A DNA stretch of 44,939 bases from Desulfuromonas sp. (GCA_002869695.1 PKUD01000078.1:1-44939), one strand, 5' to 3'. Shown: positions 35,330-43,665, numbered from the stretch's first letter. Numbers and translations: made by a program. Notes: generated from the letters alone by a model not told the origin.

Positions 35330-35917
35330 TTTTTACAGGAGCGTTATGCTGAGTCCCTCGATGCTGTGGGCCAGGAATGTCTTGAGGAAATCGCCAAGTC
35401 CGGGAAGAAAATGCTCCACCTGCTGGAAGACCTGCTGGCGCTGGCCCGGGTCGGACAGCTGGAACGTCCCAGTGCAGGGGTCTCGGCCACCCGTGTTGCT
35501 GAGGAGGTGATCCAGGAGTTGGCGGTTGATATCATCAAAGCTCAAGGGAAAGTGACCGTCGGTGATTTGCCGGCGGTGTATGTTCCGGAATCGTTACTTG
35601 CTGACCTGTTTCGAAATCTGTTAACCAATGCGCTGCGCTATGCGGGTGATAGGCCTCAGATCGAGATCGAAGGGAATCATTTCGGCGGCTGCAGCTGTTT
35701 GCTGGTTCGCGATCATGGACCGGGAATTCCGTCCGTTGAGCGGGAACTGGTATTTGAGCCGTTTATGCGAGGCAGCAGCGGTGAAAAAATTCCCGGAACC
35801 GGGATCGGACTGGCCACGGTGCGCAAGATCGTCCGGCTTTACAGCGGTCAGGTGAGAATTGAAGAAACCCCGGGTGGTGGCGCAACCTTTATCCTCGAGT
35901 TTTTTGACCCGCAGTAG
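35330..35917 (+). CDS. PAS histidine kinase, C-terminal ATPase part
   Basis: This continues the same frame after TAG 35327-35329. It contains the end of the dimerisation helices (FLQERYAESLDAVGQECLEE, LLEDLLALARVGQLE) and the complete HATPase domain: N-box FRNLLTNALRYA, G1 DHGPGIP, F-box FEPFMRG, G2 GTGIGLATV. The first usable start codon in the frame is a GTG at 35366, without a convincing ribosome-binding site, so it is probably not made separately. It ends in TAG at 35915-35917. Confidence 0.75.
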   Translation, partial: FLQERYAESLDAVGQECLEEIAKSGKKMLHLLEDLLALARVGQLERPSAGVSATRVAEEVIQELAVDIIKAQGKVTVGDLPAVYVPESLLADLFRNLLTNALRYAGDRPQIEIEGNHFGGCSCLLVRDHGPGIPSVERELVFEPFMRGSSGEKIPGTGIGLATVRKIVRLYSGQVRIEETPGGGATFILEFFDPQ

Positions 35918-36114
35918 CGATCTGCAAAGGAACATGCTGTTTCTGCCTCTCTTATGTGCCCTGCCGAAGCGGGAATTCAGGCCTGGTTTGACAGGGGTTT
36001 TATCGTGAAAGAAGCTCTTTTTACCGGATATGTTCGTTTCTGCGAATACGGGAATATCTAAGCAATTCTAGATAGTTCTGTTGAGACAATGTTTCGATTT
36101 TTTTGCCGTGATGA

Positions 36115-36143
36115 TTGACAGTTGAGGTGCGTTACGGGATACT
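36115..36143 (+). promoter_or_regulatory. Putative sigma-70 promoter of the TRAP operon
   Basis: A perfect TTGACA (36115-36120), a 17-base spacer and GATACT (36138-36143) lie about 80 bases before dctP. The remainder of the 304-base gap 35918-36221 is AT-rich and shows no gene. Confidence 0.55.
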
Positions 36144-36221
36144 TGAGTTTGGTTTTATGGCCGTTTCGTTCGGAAGCACTTGTTATCCGGACCGGTTTTA
36201 CTCACAGCAAGAGGAGGAAAT

Positions 36222-37310
36222 ATGCAGACAGCGACAAAGTTCACCCGGTTGATGGTTGTCCTGATGGTTGGCCTTTGCCTGATTCTTGCCAACGGGATCT
36301 TGACCCCGGCAGATGCGGCTCCGAAGTACCGCTGGAAGCTGGCCCAGACTTGGGGGACCGGGTTCCCGATTTTCGGTGACGCGGTTATCAAGATGGCCGA
36401 GATGGTCAAGGTCATGTCCAACGGCGAGATGGAGATCCGTATCGACTCCTCCAACAAGCACAAGGCGGCCTTCGGTATTCTCGATATGGTCAAGGCTGGC
36501 CAGTATGAAATGGGTCATTCCGCGTCCTATTACTGGAAGGGCAAAGACGTCAACACGATGTTCTTTACCACCATGCCTTTCGGTATGATCGCCCCCGAGC
36601 AGTACGCTTGGTTTTACTATGGCGGCGGCATGGAACTGATGAAGAAAATCTACGACAAGCAGGGTGTCTATGCCTTCCCCGGCGGCAACACCAGTAACCA
36701 GATGGGTGGCTGGTTCCGCAAGGAAATTAATACCTTGAATGACTTCAAGGGCTTGAAGATGCGCATCCCCGGTTTCGCCGGAGAAGTTCTCTCCAAACTG
36801 GGCGTTGTTGTCACCAACATTGCCCCCGGTGAACTCTACACCGCCCTCGACCGTGGCACCATTGATGCACTCGAATGGGTCGGCCCATCCCTCGATCTGA
36901 ATATGGGCTTCCAGAAGATCGCTCCGTACTACTACACCGGCTGGCATGAGCCGGCTACCGAGTTGCAGTTCATGGTCAATCAGAAAAAATTTGACGCACT
37001 GCCAGCACATCTGCAGGAGATTTTGTCGACCGCCATGAAATTCGCCGCCTATGATATGTATGCACGTTCCTACCATGAAAGTGCAATTAACTGGGCATCG
37101 ATCGAAAAGGAATACCCGAACGTCAAAATCCGCACCTTCTCTCCGGAGATTATTTCGGCCATGAAAAAGGCCAATGATCAACTGCTGGCCGATACCGCTG
37201 CTAAGGATGCAACCTTCAAAGAGATTCTTGATTCCCAGAAGGCCTATATGAAAAAGGTCCGCAAGTGGACGGAAATTTCCGACTATGCGTATCTGAAAGA
37301 TAATCTGTAG
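36222..37310 (+). CDS. dctP: TRAP transporter substrate-binding protein (DctP, 2-oxo/monocarboxylate type)
   Basis: This 362-residue periplasmic binding protein starts at ATG 36222, with a strong GAGGAGGAAAT site. The signal peptide is cleaved near ADA-AP. It resembles the TakP/monocarboxylate branch rather than the C4-dicarboxylate one: PFGMIAPEQYAWFYYGGG, FPGGNTSNQMGGWFRKEI, GLKMRIPGFAGEVL and the binding-site segment ALEWVGPSLDL. Pyruvate, lactate or another 2-oxo/2-hydroxy acid is a likely ligand by family; this is not proven by sequence. A strong hairpin separates it from dctQ. It ends in TAG. Confidence 0.88.
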   Translation: MQTATKFTRLMVVLMVGLCLILANGILTPADAAPKYRWKLAQTWGTGFPIFGDAVIKMAEMVKVMSNGEMEIRIDSSNKHKAAFGILDMVKAGQYEMGHSASYYWKGKDVNTMFFTTMPFGMIAPEQYAWFYYGGGMELMKKIYDKQGVYAFPGGNTSNQMGGWFRKEINTLNDFKGLKMRIPGFAGEVLSKLGVVVTNIAPGELYTALDRGTIDALEWVGPSLDLNMGFQKIAPYYYTGWHEPATELQFMVNQKKFDALPAHLQEILSTAMKFAAYDMYARSYHESAINWASIEKEYPNVKIRTFSPEIISAMKKANDQLLADTAAKDATFKEILDSQKAYMKKVRKWTEISDYAYLKDNL

Positions 37311-37341
37311 GTTGCTTTTGGGTTCTTCATGATTGATAATC

Positions 37342-37384
37342 GAGGGGTTCCCGGCACCAGCCGGGAACCCCTCACTCTTTTCTC
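37342..37384 (+). terminator. Attenuator-like hairpin between dctP and dctQ
   Basis: A perfect 14-base-pair stem (GAGGGGTTCCCGGC with GCCGGGAACCCCTC, at 37342-37355 and 37360-37373) with an ACCA tetraloop is followed by a pyrimidine-rich, T-containing tail. Located inside the operon, it probably lowers transcription of the membrane genes and stabilises dctP mRNA, so that more binding protein is made than permease. Confidence 0.75.
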
Positions 37385-37400
37385 TGTTTCAGGATTTCCC

Positions 37401-37940
37401 ATGTTAATGACGCTGGAACGTGTCTTTGATCGTTTCTCCAACCTGATGGGCTGGATTGCCGGTTTTCTGAACCTGGTGATGTTGGTCAATGTTTTTTATG
37501 ATGCCATCATGCGCTATTTCTTTCGCAGCGGCTCCATCGCTCTGCAGGAGATGGAGTGGCATCTGTTCTCCATCGTGTTTCTGTTCGGCATGGCCTACAC
37601 CCTCAAAGAGGACGCGCACGTGCGCGTCGATATTCTCTATGACCACTTCTCTCCGCGTTGGAAGGCTGTGGTGAATATCGCCGGGACACTGCTTTTCCTG
37701 GTCCCTCTGTGCGCTTTGATTATCGAGGGATCGGTCTGGTACGTGCATGAAGCTTATGTGTCGAGCGAAATCAGCGGTGACCCGGGGGGGCTGACGCATC
37801 GCTGGCTGATCAAGGCGGTAATTCCCGCTTCGCTGATTTTTCTGATCGTCTCGGCGGCTGGTTTTGTGGTCCGCAATATCAATATCTTCCGTGGCGTGGA
37901 AGAGCCGCCGGTTCACGATATCAAGGACGAAATTCTCTAA
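37401..37940 (+). CDS. dctQ: TRAP transporter small membrane subunit (DctQ)
   Basis: This protein of about 179 residues has four predicted membrane helices (for example WIAGFLNLVMLVNVFY, HLFSIVFLFGMAYTL, IAGTLLFLVPLCALII, LIFLIVSAAGFVV). It has the DctQ hallmark LQEMEWHLF...KEDAHVRVDI. ATG 37401 starts the family-like part; the open frame before it spans the hairpin. It couples the binding protein to the DctM channel. Confidence 0.87.
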   Translation: MLMTLERVFDRFSNLMGWIAGFLNLVMLVNVFYDAIMRYFFRSGSIALQEMEWHLFSIVFLFGMAYTLKEDAHVRVDILYDHFSPRWKAVVNIAGTLLFLVPLCALIIEGSVWYVHEAYVSSEISGDPGGLTHRWLIKAVIPASLIFLIVSAAGFVVRNINIFRGVEEPPVHDIKDEIL

Positions 37941-38012
37941 TGTCTGTGCATGTTTTCCGGTTATACCCTTGCGGCTTCCGGTTTAGTGCCTCTCTCTGAA
38001 CAGGGATAAAGA

Positions 38013-39305
38013 ATGATTGGTCTGATCATGTTTGGCGTTGCGCTGCTGATGCTGCTGGTGGGTTTTCCCGTGGCGTTCACTTTCGGCGGCGTGGCGGTTT
38101 TTTTTGGATTGTTTGCCGAAGGGAAACAGATTTTTGCCCTGATGCCGCACCGCATCTGGTCGATTATGAACAATACTATCCTTATGGCGATTCCGCTGTT
38201 CATCTTTATGGGGATCGTTCTGCAGAAATCGAAGCTCGCGGAACGCTTACTTGAGTCGATGGGTTTTCTGTTCGGAGAGATCCGCGGCGGTATCGCAATA
38301 TCGACTGTCCTGGTCGGTGCCCTGCTGGCCGCCTCCACCGGTGTTGTCGGTGCCAGCGTGGTCGCCATGGGGGTGATCTCGCTGCCGGTCATGTTGAAAT
38401 ACAACTACGACAAAAAGCTGGCCTGTGGCTCGATTTGTGCGGCCGGGACTCTGGGGCAGATCATCCCACCCTCGATCGTTCTGATTATCCTCGGCGATGT
38501 CTTTCAGGAACCGGTTGGCGATCTGTTCAGGGCCGCTTTGTGGCCCGGCCTCACCCTGGTTCTGTTCTATGTCGTCTATATCCTGATTCTGACCTTTTTC
38601 AAAAAAGATCTGGCGCCGCCGATCAAGCTCGAGGAACTGGTTGGAGACAAAAAAAAGCAGATTAAAAAAGCCTTGATGGCTGTGGTTCCGCCGCTGACCC
38701 TGATCATCCTGGTGCTTGGTTCGATTTTGACCGGAGTCGCCACCCCGACCGAATCCTCGGCGGTCGGTGGGATCGGCGCCATCATCCTTGCCGGCATGTA
38801 CCGCCAGCTGTCAGTTAAGATGGTGTGGGAAAGTTCGCTGGATACGATCAAGATCTCCTCCATGGTGTTCGCCATCCTGATCGGTGCTACTGCCTTCTCG
38901 ATGGTATTTACTTATACCGGCGGTGACTGGATTGTTGAAGATTTCATGATGGGACTCCCAGGAGATAAATGGGGCTTTATCATTCTTTCCATGCTGGTCA
39001 TCATGGTCCTTGGTTTCTTCATCGATTTTGTCGAGATATCCTACATAATCGTGCCGATTCTCGCCCCGATTGCTGCCAATCTCGGAATTGATCCGATCTG
39101 GTATGCGATCCTGGTGGCGATGAACCTGCAGACCTCGTTTTTGACTCCGCCGTTCGGGTTCAGCCTGTTCTACCTCAAAGGGGTCGCGCCGCCGGGAGTC
39201 AGAACCACAGATATCTATTCCGGGGTCATGCCGTTTATCATCCTGCAGGTGCTGGTGCTGGGTATTTTGGTTGTTTTCCCGGGTTTCTTCGGTTTCTCCT
39301 TCTGA
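38013..39305 (+). CDS. dctM: TRAP transporter large permease subunit (DctM)
   Basis: This 430-residue membrane protein has about 12 hydrophobic helices and the DctM family pattern (MIGLIMFGVALLMLLVGFPVAFTF, GVVGASVVAMGVISLP, GTLGQIIPPSIVLI, LQTSFLTPPFGFSLFYLKG). It carries out sodium-coupled uptake with DctP and DctQ. The ATG at 38013 follows a weak site. It is the last gene of the TRAP operon, followed by a terminator. Confidence 0.93.
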   Translation: MIGLIMFGVALLMLLVGFPVAFTFGGVAVFFGLFAEGKQIFALMPHRIWSIMNNTILMAIPLFIFMGIVLQKSKLAERLLESMGFLFGEIRGGIAISTVLVGALLAASTGVVGASVVAMGVISLPVMLKYNYDKKLACGSICAAGTLGQIIPPSIVLIILGDVFQEPVGDLFRAALWPGLTLVLFYVVYILILTFFKKDLAPPIKLEELVGDKKKQIKKALMAVVPPLTLIILVLGSILTGVATPTESSAVGGIGAIILAGMYRQLSVKMVWESSLDTIKISSMVFAILIGATAFSMVFTYTGGDWIVEDFMMGLPGDKWGFIILSMLVIMVLGFFIDFVEISYIIVPILAPIAANLGIDPIWYAILVAMNLQTSFLTPPFGFSLFYLKGVAPPGVRTTDIYSGVMPFIILQVLVLGILVVFPGFFGFSF

Positions 39306-39334
39306 GCGGACTGCAAAGAACCGTCACTTTAGAA

Positions 39335-39360
39335 ACGCCCCGTCCGGGGCGTTTTTTTTT
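39335..39360 (+). terminator. Rho-independent terminator after dctM
   Basis: ACGCCCCG/CGGGGCGT forms an 8-base-pair stem with a very short loop, followed by nine T. Confidence 0.88.
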
Positions 39361-39422
39361 GTCCGGGCCCTGCAGACATAGAAAAAAACTATGGCGACTA
39401 TCGGATGAATAAAAATAATCGA

Positions 39423-39452
39423 TTGGCATTCTCTGTTTTTTTTCCGGATAAT
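39423..39452 (+). promoter_or_regulatory. Putative sigma-70 promoter of the MerB-like operon
   Basis: TTGGCA (39423-39428), an 18-base spacer and GATAAT (39447-39452) match five of six bases in each box. Transcription would begin about 35 bases before the GTG at 39493. No MerR-type operator dyad with a long 19-20-base spacer was seen. Confidence 0.45.
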
Positions 39453-39492
39453 CGGGTCATTTCATATCACTGTTAACAAAGGTCAGGCCCGA

Positions 39493-40137
39493 GTGGATAA
39501 ATCCAGGATCGATCATTCAGCAGCAATGCTTGCGGTTGACAGGCTCAGCCATCGGCTTGATCACGAAGAGAACAAGCTGCGGCTGGAGCTGATGAACCTT
39601 ATGATCGACCATGGGCAACCTCTCCAGGAAACCGACCTTTGCCGATTTCCGGAGCTGGCCAGCTTTGACCTTGAACGGAGCTATCCGGCATTGATCGACA
39701 AGCAGATGCTGGTCTCCGACGCCGGGAAGATACTCTTTGTCTACCCGGTTTCAGCTCTACCGACCCGGCATCGGGTGCGCCTGGCCGATGGCCGGGGCTT
39801 GCATGCCATGTGCGCCATTGATGCCATGGGAGCCGCTTATACCTTCCGCCAGGATGTGTCGATCAGGTCAAGCTGCAGCGAGTGCGCTGAACCGATTGAA
39901 CTGGCGATCCGGGATGGAGACCTAGCCGCTCTCCAACCGGCAGACGGCCGCATACTGCATGTCGATCTGAACAGGGTTTCAGACTGGTCTGAGAACTGTT
40001 GAAACGTGATGAATTTCTTCTGTACGAAGAAACATCTCGTCGAATACCAGCAGAGAATGAAGTTGCAGGATGAAGATATCTTCTGTCTCACCCTCGGACA
40101 AGGGTTGCAGGTCGCGAAGATGCTTTTTGCTCTCTGA
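39493..40137 (+). CDS. MerB-like (organomercurial lyase family) protein, probable selenoprotein: TGA at 40000-40002 read as Sec
   Basis: The protein is 169 residues up to TGA 40000-40002, or 214 if the TGA is decoded. Residues 75-169 match alkylmercury lyase: VYPVSALPTRHRV, then GLHAMCAIDAMG. Here Cys107 and Asp110 correspond by spacing to catalytic Cys96 and Asp99 of MerB. Cys169 corresponds to Cys159, and the TGA falls where MerB has Cys160. After the TGA the same frame gives NVMNFFCTKKHLVEYQQ and then LTLGQGLQVAKMLFAL, which resembles the MerB C-terminus and would be missing otherwise. A SECIS-like hairpin lies at 40008-40036. Residues 1-75 look like the winged-helix lead. The start is GTG. 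A nonsense mutation of TGC or TGT is the main alternative. The substrate could be an organomercurial or another organometal compound. Confidence 0.75.
40000..40002 (+). other. In-frame TGA, candidate selenocysteine codon
   Basis: The TGA directly follows the codon of the second catalytic cysteine, giving a possible Cys-Sec pair. The frame continues to a second TGA at 40135-40137. Confidence 0.6.
40008..40036 (+). promoter_or_regulatory. SECIS-like hairpin inside the MerB-like gene
   Basis: The upper stem TTTCTTC/GAAGAAA (40014-40020 and 40026-40032) is perfect. The apical loop TGTAC has G as its second base. A lower stem GATG/CATC (40008-40011 and 40033-40036) pairs across an AA bulge. The loop begins 18 bases after the TGA, in the range known for bacterial SECIS elements, which lie just 3' of the codon within the coding region. 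Confidence 0.6.
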
Positions 40138-40186
40138 GCCGGCTTTCCGGTTCAGGTGAATTGTTGTTGCTGAAGGACCATTAGAA

Positions 40187-42682
40187 ATGAAGACCGATCT
40201 TCATGGGGCGACAGTTTCGCTTGCACCTCAGCGGCCTGCCCTGCAGGAACAGCTGCTGCAGGTCAGGCATCAGTGTACCCAGTGTCAGCGCTGCGTTGTC
40301 GAATGCCAGTTCCTGAAAAACTACGGTGATCCCAAACGGATCGCCGATGGCTACGATCCCGCCGAGAACTACCATCTCGGCCTGCCTTTCGAATGCAGTC
40401 TCTGTGGACTCTGTACCGCAGTCTGCCCAGACGGTGTCAATCCGGTGCCGATGTTCCTTGAGATGCGCCGCGAAACCTTCGACCGGGGCGAGGGGGCATA
40501 CCCGGAGCACAGGGGGCTGCAGGGCTACGAGAAGAAAGGCACCTCGCAACGCTTCAGCTGGTACGCCCTGCCGGAGAACTGCGACACCATCTTTTTCCCC
40601 GGTTGCGGTCTGCCCGGTACCCGGCCGGAACAGACGCTCAAGGCCTTCGAAGTGCTGCAGCGCAGCGTGCCGAACGCCGGCATTGTCCTCGATTGCTGCA
40701 CTAAGCCCTCGCACGATCTGGGTAAGGAAAAGTATTTCCACGCCATGTTCGGCGAGTTGAAAGAGTTCCTCTGCGGTCACGGGATCAAGACTGTTCTGGT
40801 GGCCTGCCCCAATTGCGACAAGGTCTTTACCGAGTACGGTCCGGAGTTTGAAACCACAACCATCTACGAATTTCTAGATGCCGGCGAACTGCCGGAGACC
40901 GGCAATGTCTCCGGGACGGTCAATGTCCACGACCCCTGCGTTTCCCGCTTCTCAGGGAAGGTGCACGAAGCGGTGCGTAGCCTGGCGGAGAAAAAGGGAC
41001 TAAGCGTCGTCGAGACCAGGCATTCGCGCGAGACCACTCTCTGCTGCGGAGAGGGTGGCGCGGTCGGATGTATTTCCCCCGAACTGGCGCGAGGCTGGGC
41101 CAGGAAGCGAACCGGTGAAGCTGATGGCAGCCGGACGGTGACCTACTGTGCCGGTTGTGCCCATCATCTTGGTGTCCACGGGCCGACTAATCATATCCTC
41201 GACCTGGTCTTTACCCCGGAGGCGGCACTTGCCGACAAGGCGAACGTGTCCAGGGCCCCGCTCACCTATTTCAATCGGTTGCGGCTGAAAAAAACTTTGA
41301 AGAAGAATGTTGCTGCTACGGTGACCCGGGAGAGAACCTTTACCGCCGGTGAAGAGGCCACGGGGGGGCTGCTGAAAAAGTTAGCCATCCTGGCGATAGT
41401 CGTTAGCGCTATCGTCGCGGTGAGGGCCACCGGGTTTACCGAATATTTCGATCAGGAGAAACTCCGCGTTCTGATCGAGGGGTACGGTATGCTGGCACCG
41501 ATCATCTATATGGCTATCTATTGCATCGCTCCGGCGCTGTTTTTGCCGGGCCTGCCGATTTCCATCGTTGGTGCGATCCTCTTCGGTCCGGTCATGGGAG
41601 TGGCTTACACGATCAGCTCAGCCAGTGTCGGCGCCTGCGTCGCCTTTCTGGTCTCCCGCTACCTGGCGCGCGGCTGGATCGAAAGCAAGCTGAAAAGCCC
41701 GCGCTGGAGACATCTGGATGAACAGGTGCAGAAGCATGGCTGGAAGATGGTCGCCTTTACCCGGCTGATTCCACTCTTTCCCTTCAATCTGCTCAACTAC
41801 GCCTTCGGTCTCACGAGGGTTAAGTTCAGCCATTATGCCCTGGCGACATTGTTGTTCATGCTGCCCGGCACCATCGCCTTTATCACTTTCTCCAGTTCGC
41901 TGCTCGATGTCATCCGCGGAAAAATTTCGCCGACCTTCCTGCTTGGGCTGGGACTGATGGTGCTGGTCTCGCTGATGCCAATGTTTCATAAGCGTTACAA
42001 GGCGAAACGCGAGGTCCGCGCACAACAGGCAGCTCCGTCACGCCCCTGCTACTCTTTTAAGAAATCTCTGAAAGTAAAAACGGCAGTCTTTGCCGGAATC
42101 TCCCTAGTCGTCGCAGCCGGGTTCTTTCTGGTCAATCACTACTTCTGGGCTGTGAATGCCCATGTCTATACTGCCGAATTCCACCTGATGTTCCTGCTGA
42201 AAAACCTGCAGGCCGCCAATCTGGAGCTGTTCACCGATTATTTCAAGCCGATGGGGACCAGCCTCAACGGGTTTGTTCTGCTGTTGCTGGCAAACCTGTT
42301 CCAGGGCTTCTGGCTGCCCTTTTCCAAGCCGATCCTGGTCACCGCCCAGGTTGGTGCCCAGGGGCTGATGGTCGGACTCCTGTTCAGTTACCTGAGCCTG
42401 TTGCTGAGCGGAATTCTCTCCTTCGGGTTCGCCCGGTTCCTGCTCGGTGATATTCGTCCGTTGCTGCGGAACGGGAAGACGGGGCCGCCTAAAAATGGAC
42501 GTTCCCGGCTGATGACCCTCGGTCTTCCGGTGGCGGCTGCGCTGCCCTGGCTGCCGTTATCGGTGATGCCGATGCTGGCCGGGGTGTTGCGGGTTCCGTT
42601 GGCACAAACCTCAGTTCTGATGGGGTGCGGATTGCTGCTCCGGATTGTCATATTGATGTTGATTCCAAGTCTGTTCATCTAA
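40187..42682 (+). CDS. Iron-sulfur (CCG-domain) protein fused to TVP38-type membrane domains
   Basis: This is an 831-residue fusion. Residues 28-90 hold two ferredoxin-like [4Fe-4S] motifs (CTQCQRCVVEC and CSLCGLCTAVCP). Residues 125-345 hold two CCG domains of the heterodisulfide-reductase HdrB/GlpC type, with DCC...CPNC and CCGEGG...CAGC. From about 395 the chain is a membrane protein. Residues 410-600 match the TVP38/TMEM64 (VTT, DedA-like) domain (FLPGLPISIVGAILFGPVMG, then FTRLIPLFPFNLLNYAFG). A second hydrophobic domain (about 625-831) has several more helices. I infer membrane-linked electron transfer to or from a disulfide or metal-thiolate, coupled to transport. It follows the MerB-like gene by 49 bases, in the same direction. 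Confidence 0.8.
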   Translation: MKTDLHGATVSLAPQRPALQEQLLQVRHQCTQCQRCVVECQFLKNYGDPKRIADGYDPAENYHLGLPFECSLCGLCTAVCPDGVNPVPMFLEMRRETFDRGEGAYPEHRGLQGYEKKGTSQRFSWYALPENCDTIFFPGCGLPGTRPEQTLKAFEVLQRSVPNAGIVLDCCTKPSHDLGKEKYFHAMFGELKEFLCGHGIKTVLVACPNCDKVFTEYGPEFETTTIYEFLDAGELPETGNVSGTVNVHDPCVSRFSGKVHEAVRSLAEKKGLSVVETRHSRETTLCCGEGGAVGCISPELARGWARKRTGEADGSRTVTYCAGCAHHLGVHGPTNHILDLVFTPEAALADKANVSRAPLTYFNRLRLKKTLKKNVAATVTRERTFTAGEEATGGLLKKLAILAIVVSAIVAVRATGFTEYFDQEKLRVLIEGYGMLAPIIYMAIYCIAPALFLPGLPISIVGAILFGPVMGVAYTISSASVGACVAFLVSRYLARGWIESKLKSPRWRHLDEQVQKHGWKMVAFTRLIPLFPFNLLNYAFGLTRVKFSHYALATLLFMLPGTIAFITFSSSLLDVIRGKISPTFLLGLGLMVLVSLMPMFHKRYKAKREVRAQQAAPSRPCYSFKKSLKVKTAVFAGISLVVAAGFFLVNHYFWAVNAHVYTAEFHLMFLLKNLQAANLELFTDYFKPMGTSLNGFVLLLLANLFQGFWLPFSKPILVTAQVGAQGLMVGLLFSYLSLLLSGILSFGFARFLLGDIRPLLRNGKTGPPKNGRSRLMTLGLPVAAALPWLPLSVMPMLAGVLRVPLAQTSVLMGCGLLLRIVILMLIPSLFI

Positions 42683-42709
42683 CGTAACAGTCTTTCAAGG
42701 GAGTAAAAG

Positions 42710-43582
42710 ATGATTGAAAAAACGGAAAAAGCTTGTTCCTGCTGCAGTGGAGATTCCTATTCAGTGCTGGTCGGTGATCAGGCGCAGGATGAGGCCGTTA
42801 GCCAGCGTGGTTTGAATCGTGGCCAATTCCTTAAGGTGATGGGGCTTGGCATGCTCGGGCTGAGCACCGTCCCCGGCAGCAAGGCTTTCGCCGCGGTTGA
42901 GCATCAGAAGGCCGCTAAAATTGTCAAGGGCGGCGACGATCGGATGGTTGTTGATCTTGAAAACAAGGAACTGCGCATCTCAGCCACCGTCACCAAAAAC
43001 GGTGCCGCTCCTTCGGTTCTCGACTGGGGTCGCCGGTTTCAAGGGTTCTTCGGGGTCAAGGGGGGGAAGATGGAGTCCTATTTCGTTTTCACCACAGAGC
43101 TTGACCGACGTGACATCGATTCCTCCCTGCAGGAAATCGGCCTGACGTCCCGGCGCCAGATCCCCATGTCAGAGGTCAAGCAGCGCACCGGCCTCAAACC
43201 GACAACCACCGTTGAGGATTATCTCGACGGCGACCCGGTGATCTGTACCATCCGTTTCGTCAAGAACGACAAGGTTGTCGAAGGGGCAATCGAGGATTTT
43301 ATCGAGGAAAAGATCGAAGTCCAGGGCAAGGACGTTATCAAGCCGTACACCCCGCACTTTGTCTACCATGGCACCGCCGAGGTGATCAACTTCCCCTCGG
43401 GGTGCATCCTCTGCCCCTCCGACTGCAACGGTGGCATCATCACTGACAATGTGCTGCCGCTCAAGACCACGGTCAACTACTACCGGGTGAACTGGGATCG
43501 CATGCCGCCGGTCGGCAGCAAGGTCGAGGTGGTGCTGCGCTCGATTTACGGCCCGCATCGGCTGTCATCGACCCAGGGCTAA
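42710..43582 (+). CDS. YdjY-like secreted protein with Cys motifs
   Basis: This is a 290-residue protein. The N-terminus has CSCCSGD (residues 9-15). It is followed by a Tat-like signal around residues 34-63 (NRGQFLKVMG, then GLSTVPGSKAFA), in which the second arginine of the twin pair is a glycine. The mature part has the YdjY-type pattern VVDLENKELRISATVT, FFGVKGGKMESYFVF, QRTGLKPTTTVEDYL and PSGCILCPSDCNGG with a second Cys cluster. AGGGAG precedes the ATG 27 bases after the fusion gene, so the three genes probably form one operon. The function is unknown; the Cys cluster could bind a metal or cluster outside the membrane. Confidence 0.72.
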   Translation: MIEKTEKACSCCSGDSYSVLVGDQAQDEAVSQRGLNRGQFLKVMGLGMLGLSTVPGSKAFAAVEHQKAAKIVKGGDDRMVVDLENKELRISATVTKNGAAPSVLDWGRRFQGFFGVKGGKMESYFVFTTELDRRDIDSSLQEIGLTSRRQIPMSEVKQRTGLKPTTTVEDYLDGDPVICTIRFVKNDKVVEGAIEDFIEEKIEVQGKDVIKPYTPHFVYHGTAEVINFPSGCILCPSDCNGGIITDNVLPLKTTVNYYRVNWDRMPPVGSKVEVVLRSIYGPHRLSSTQG

Positions 43583-43626
43583 GATTATTATCCAAGCTGG
43601 TTGTCACGAGGTTTCAGGGAAAAGGG

Positions 43627-43664
43627 AGGCCACAACCCCGTCAAAGGTTGTGGCCTTATTTTTT
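43627..43664. terminator. Bidirectional terminator between convergent genes
   Basis: AGGCCACAACC (43627-43637) pairs perfectly with GGTTGTGGCCT (43646-43656) around an 8-base loop and is followed by TATTTTTT. It ends the operon and sits right at the end of the minus-strand VOC gene. Confidence 0.88.
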
Positions 43665-43665
43665 A

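Noticed and set aside
1462-35917. Reassignment of TAG as a sense codon throughout the genome
   Set aside because: Many genes here end in TAG at the normal family length, so general reassignment does not fit. Only the two internal TAG codons are unusual.
39493-40002. MerB-like gene ending normally at the first TGA
   Set aside because: The family needs the C-terminal segment, and this is found in the same frame right after the TGA together with a SECIS-like hairpin, so the shorter version was not preferred. It remains the alternative.
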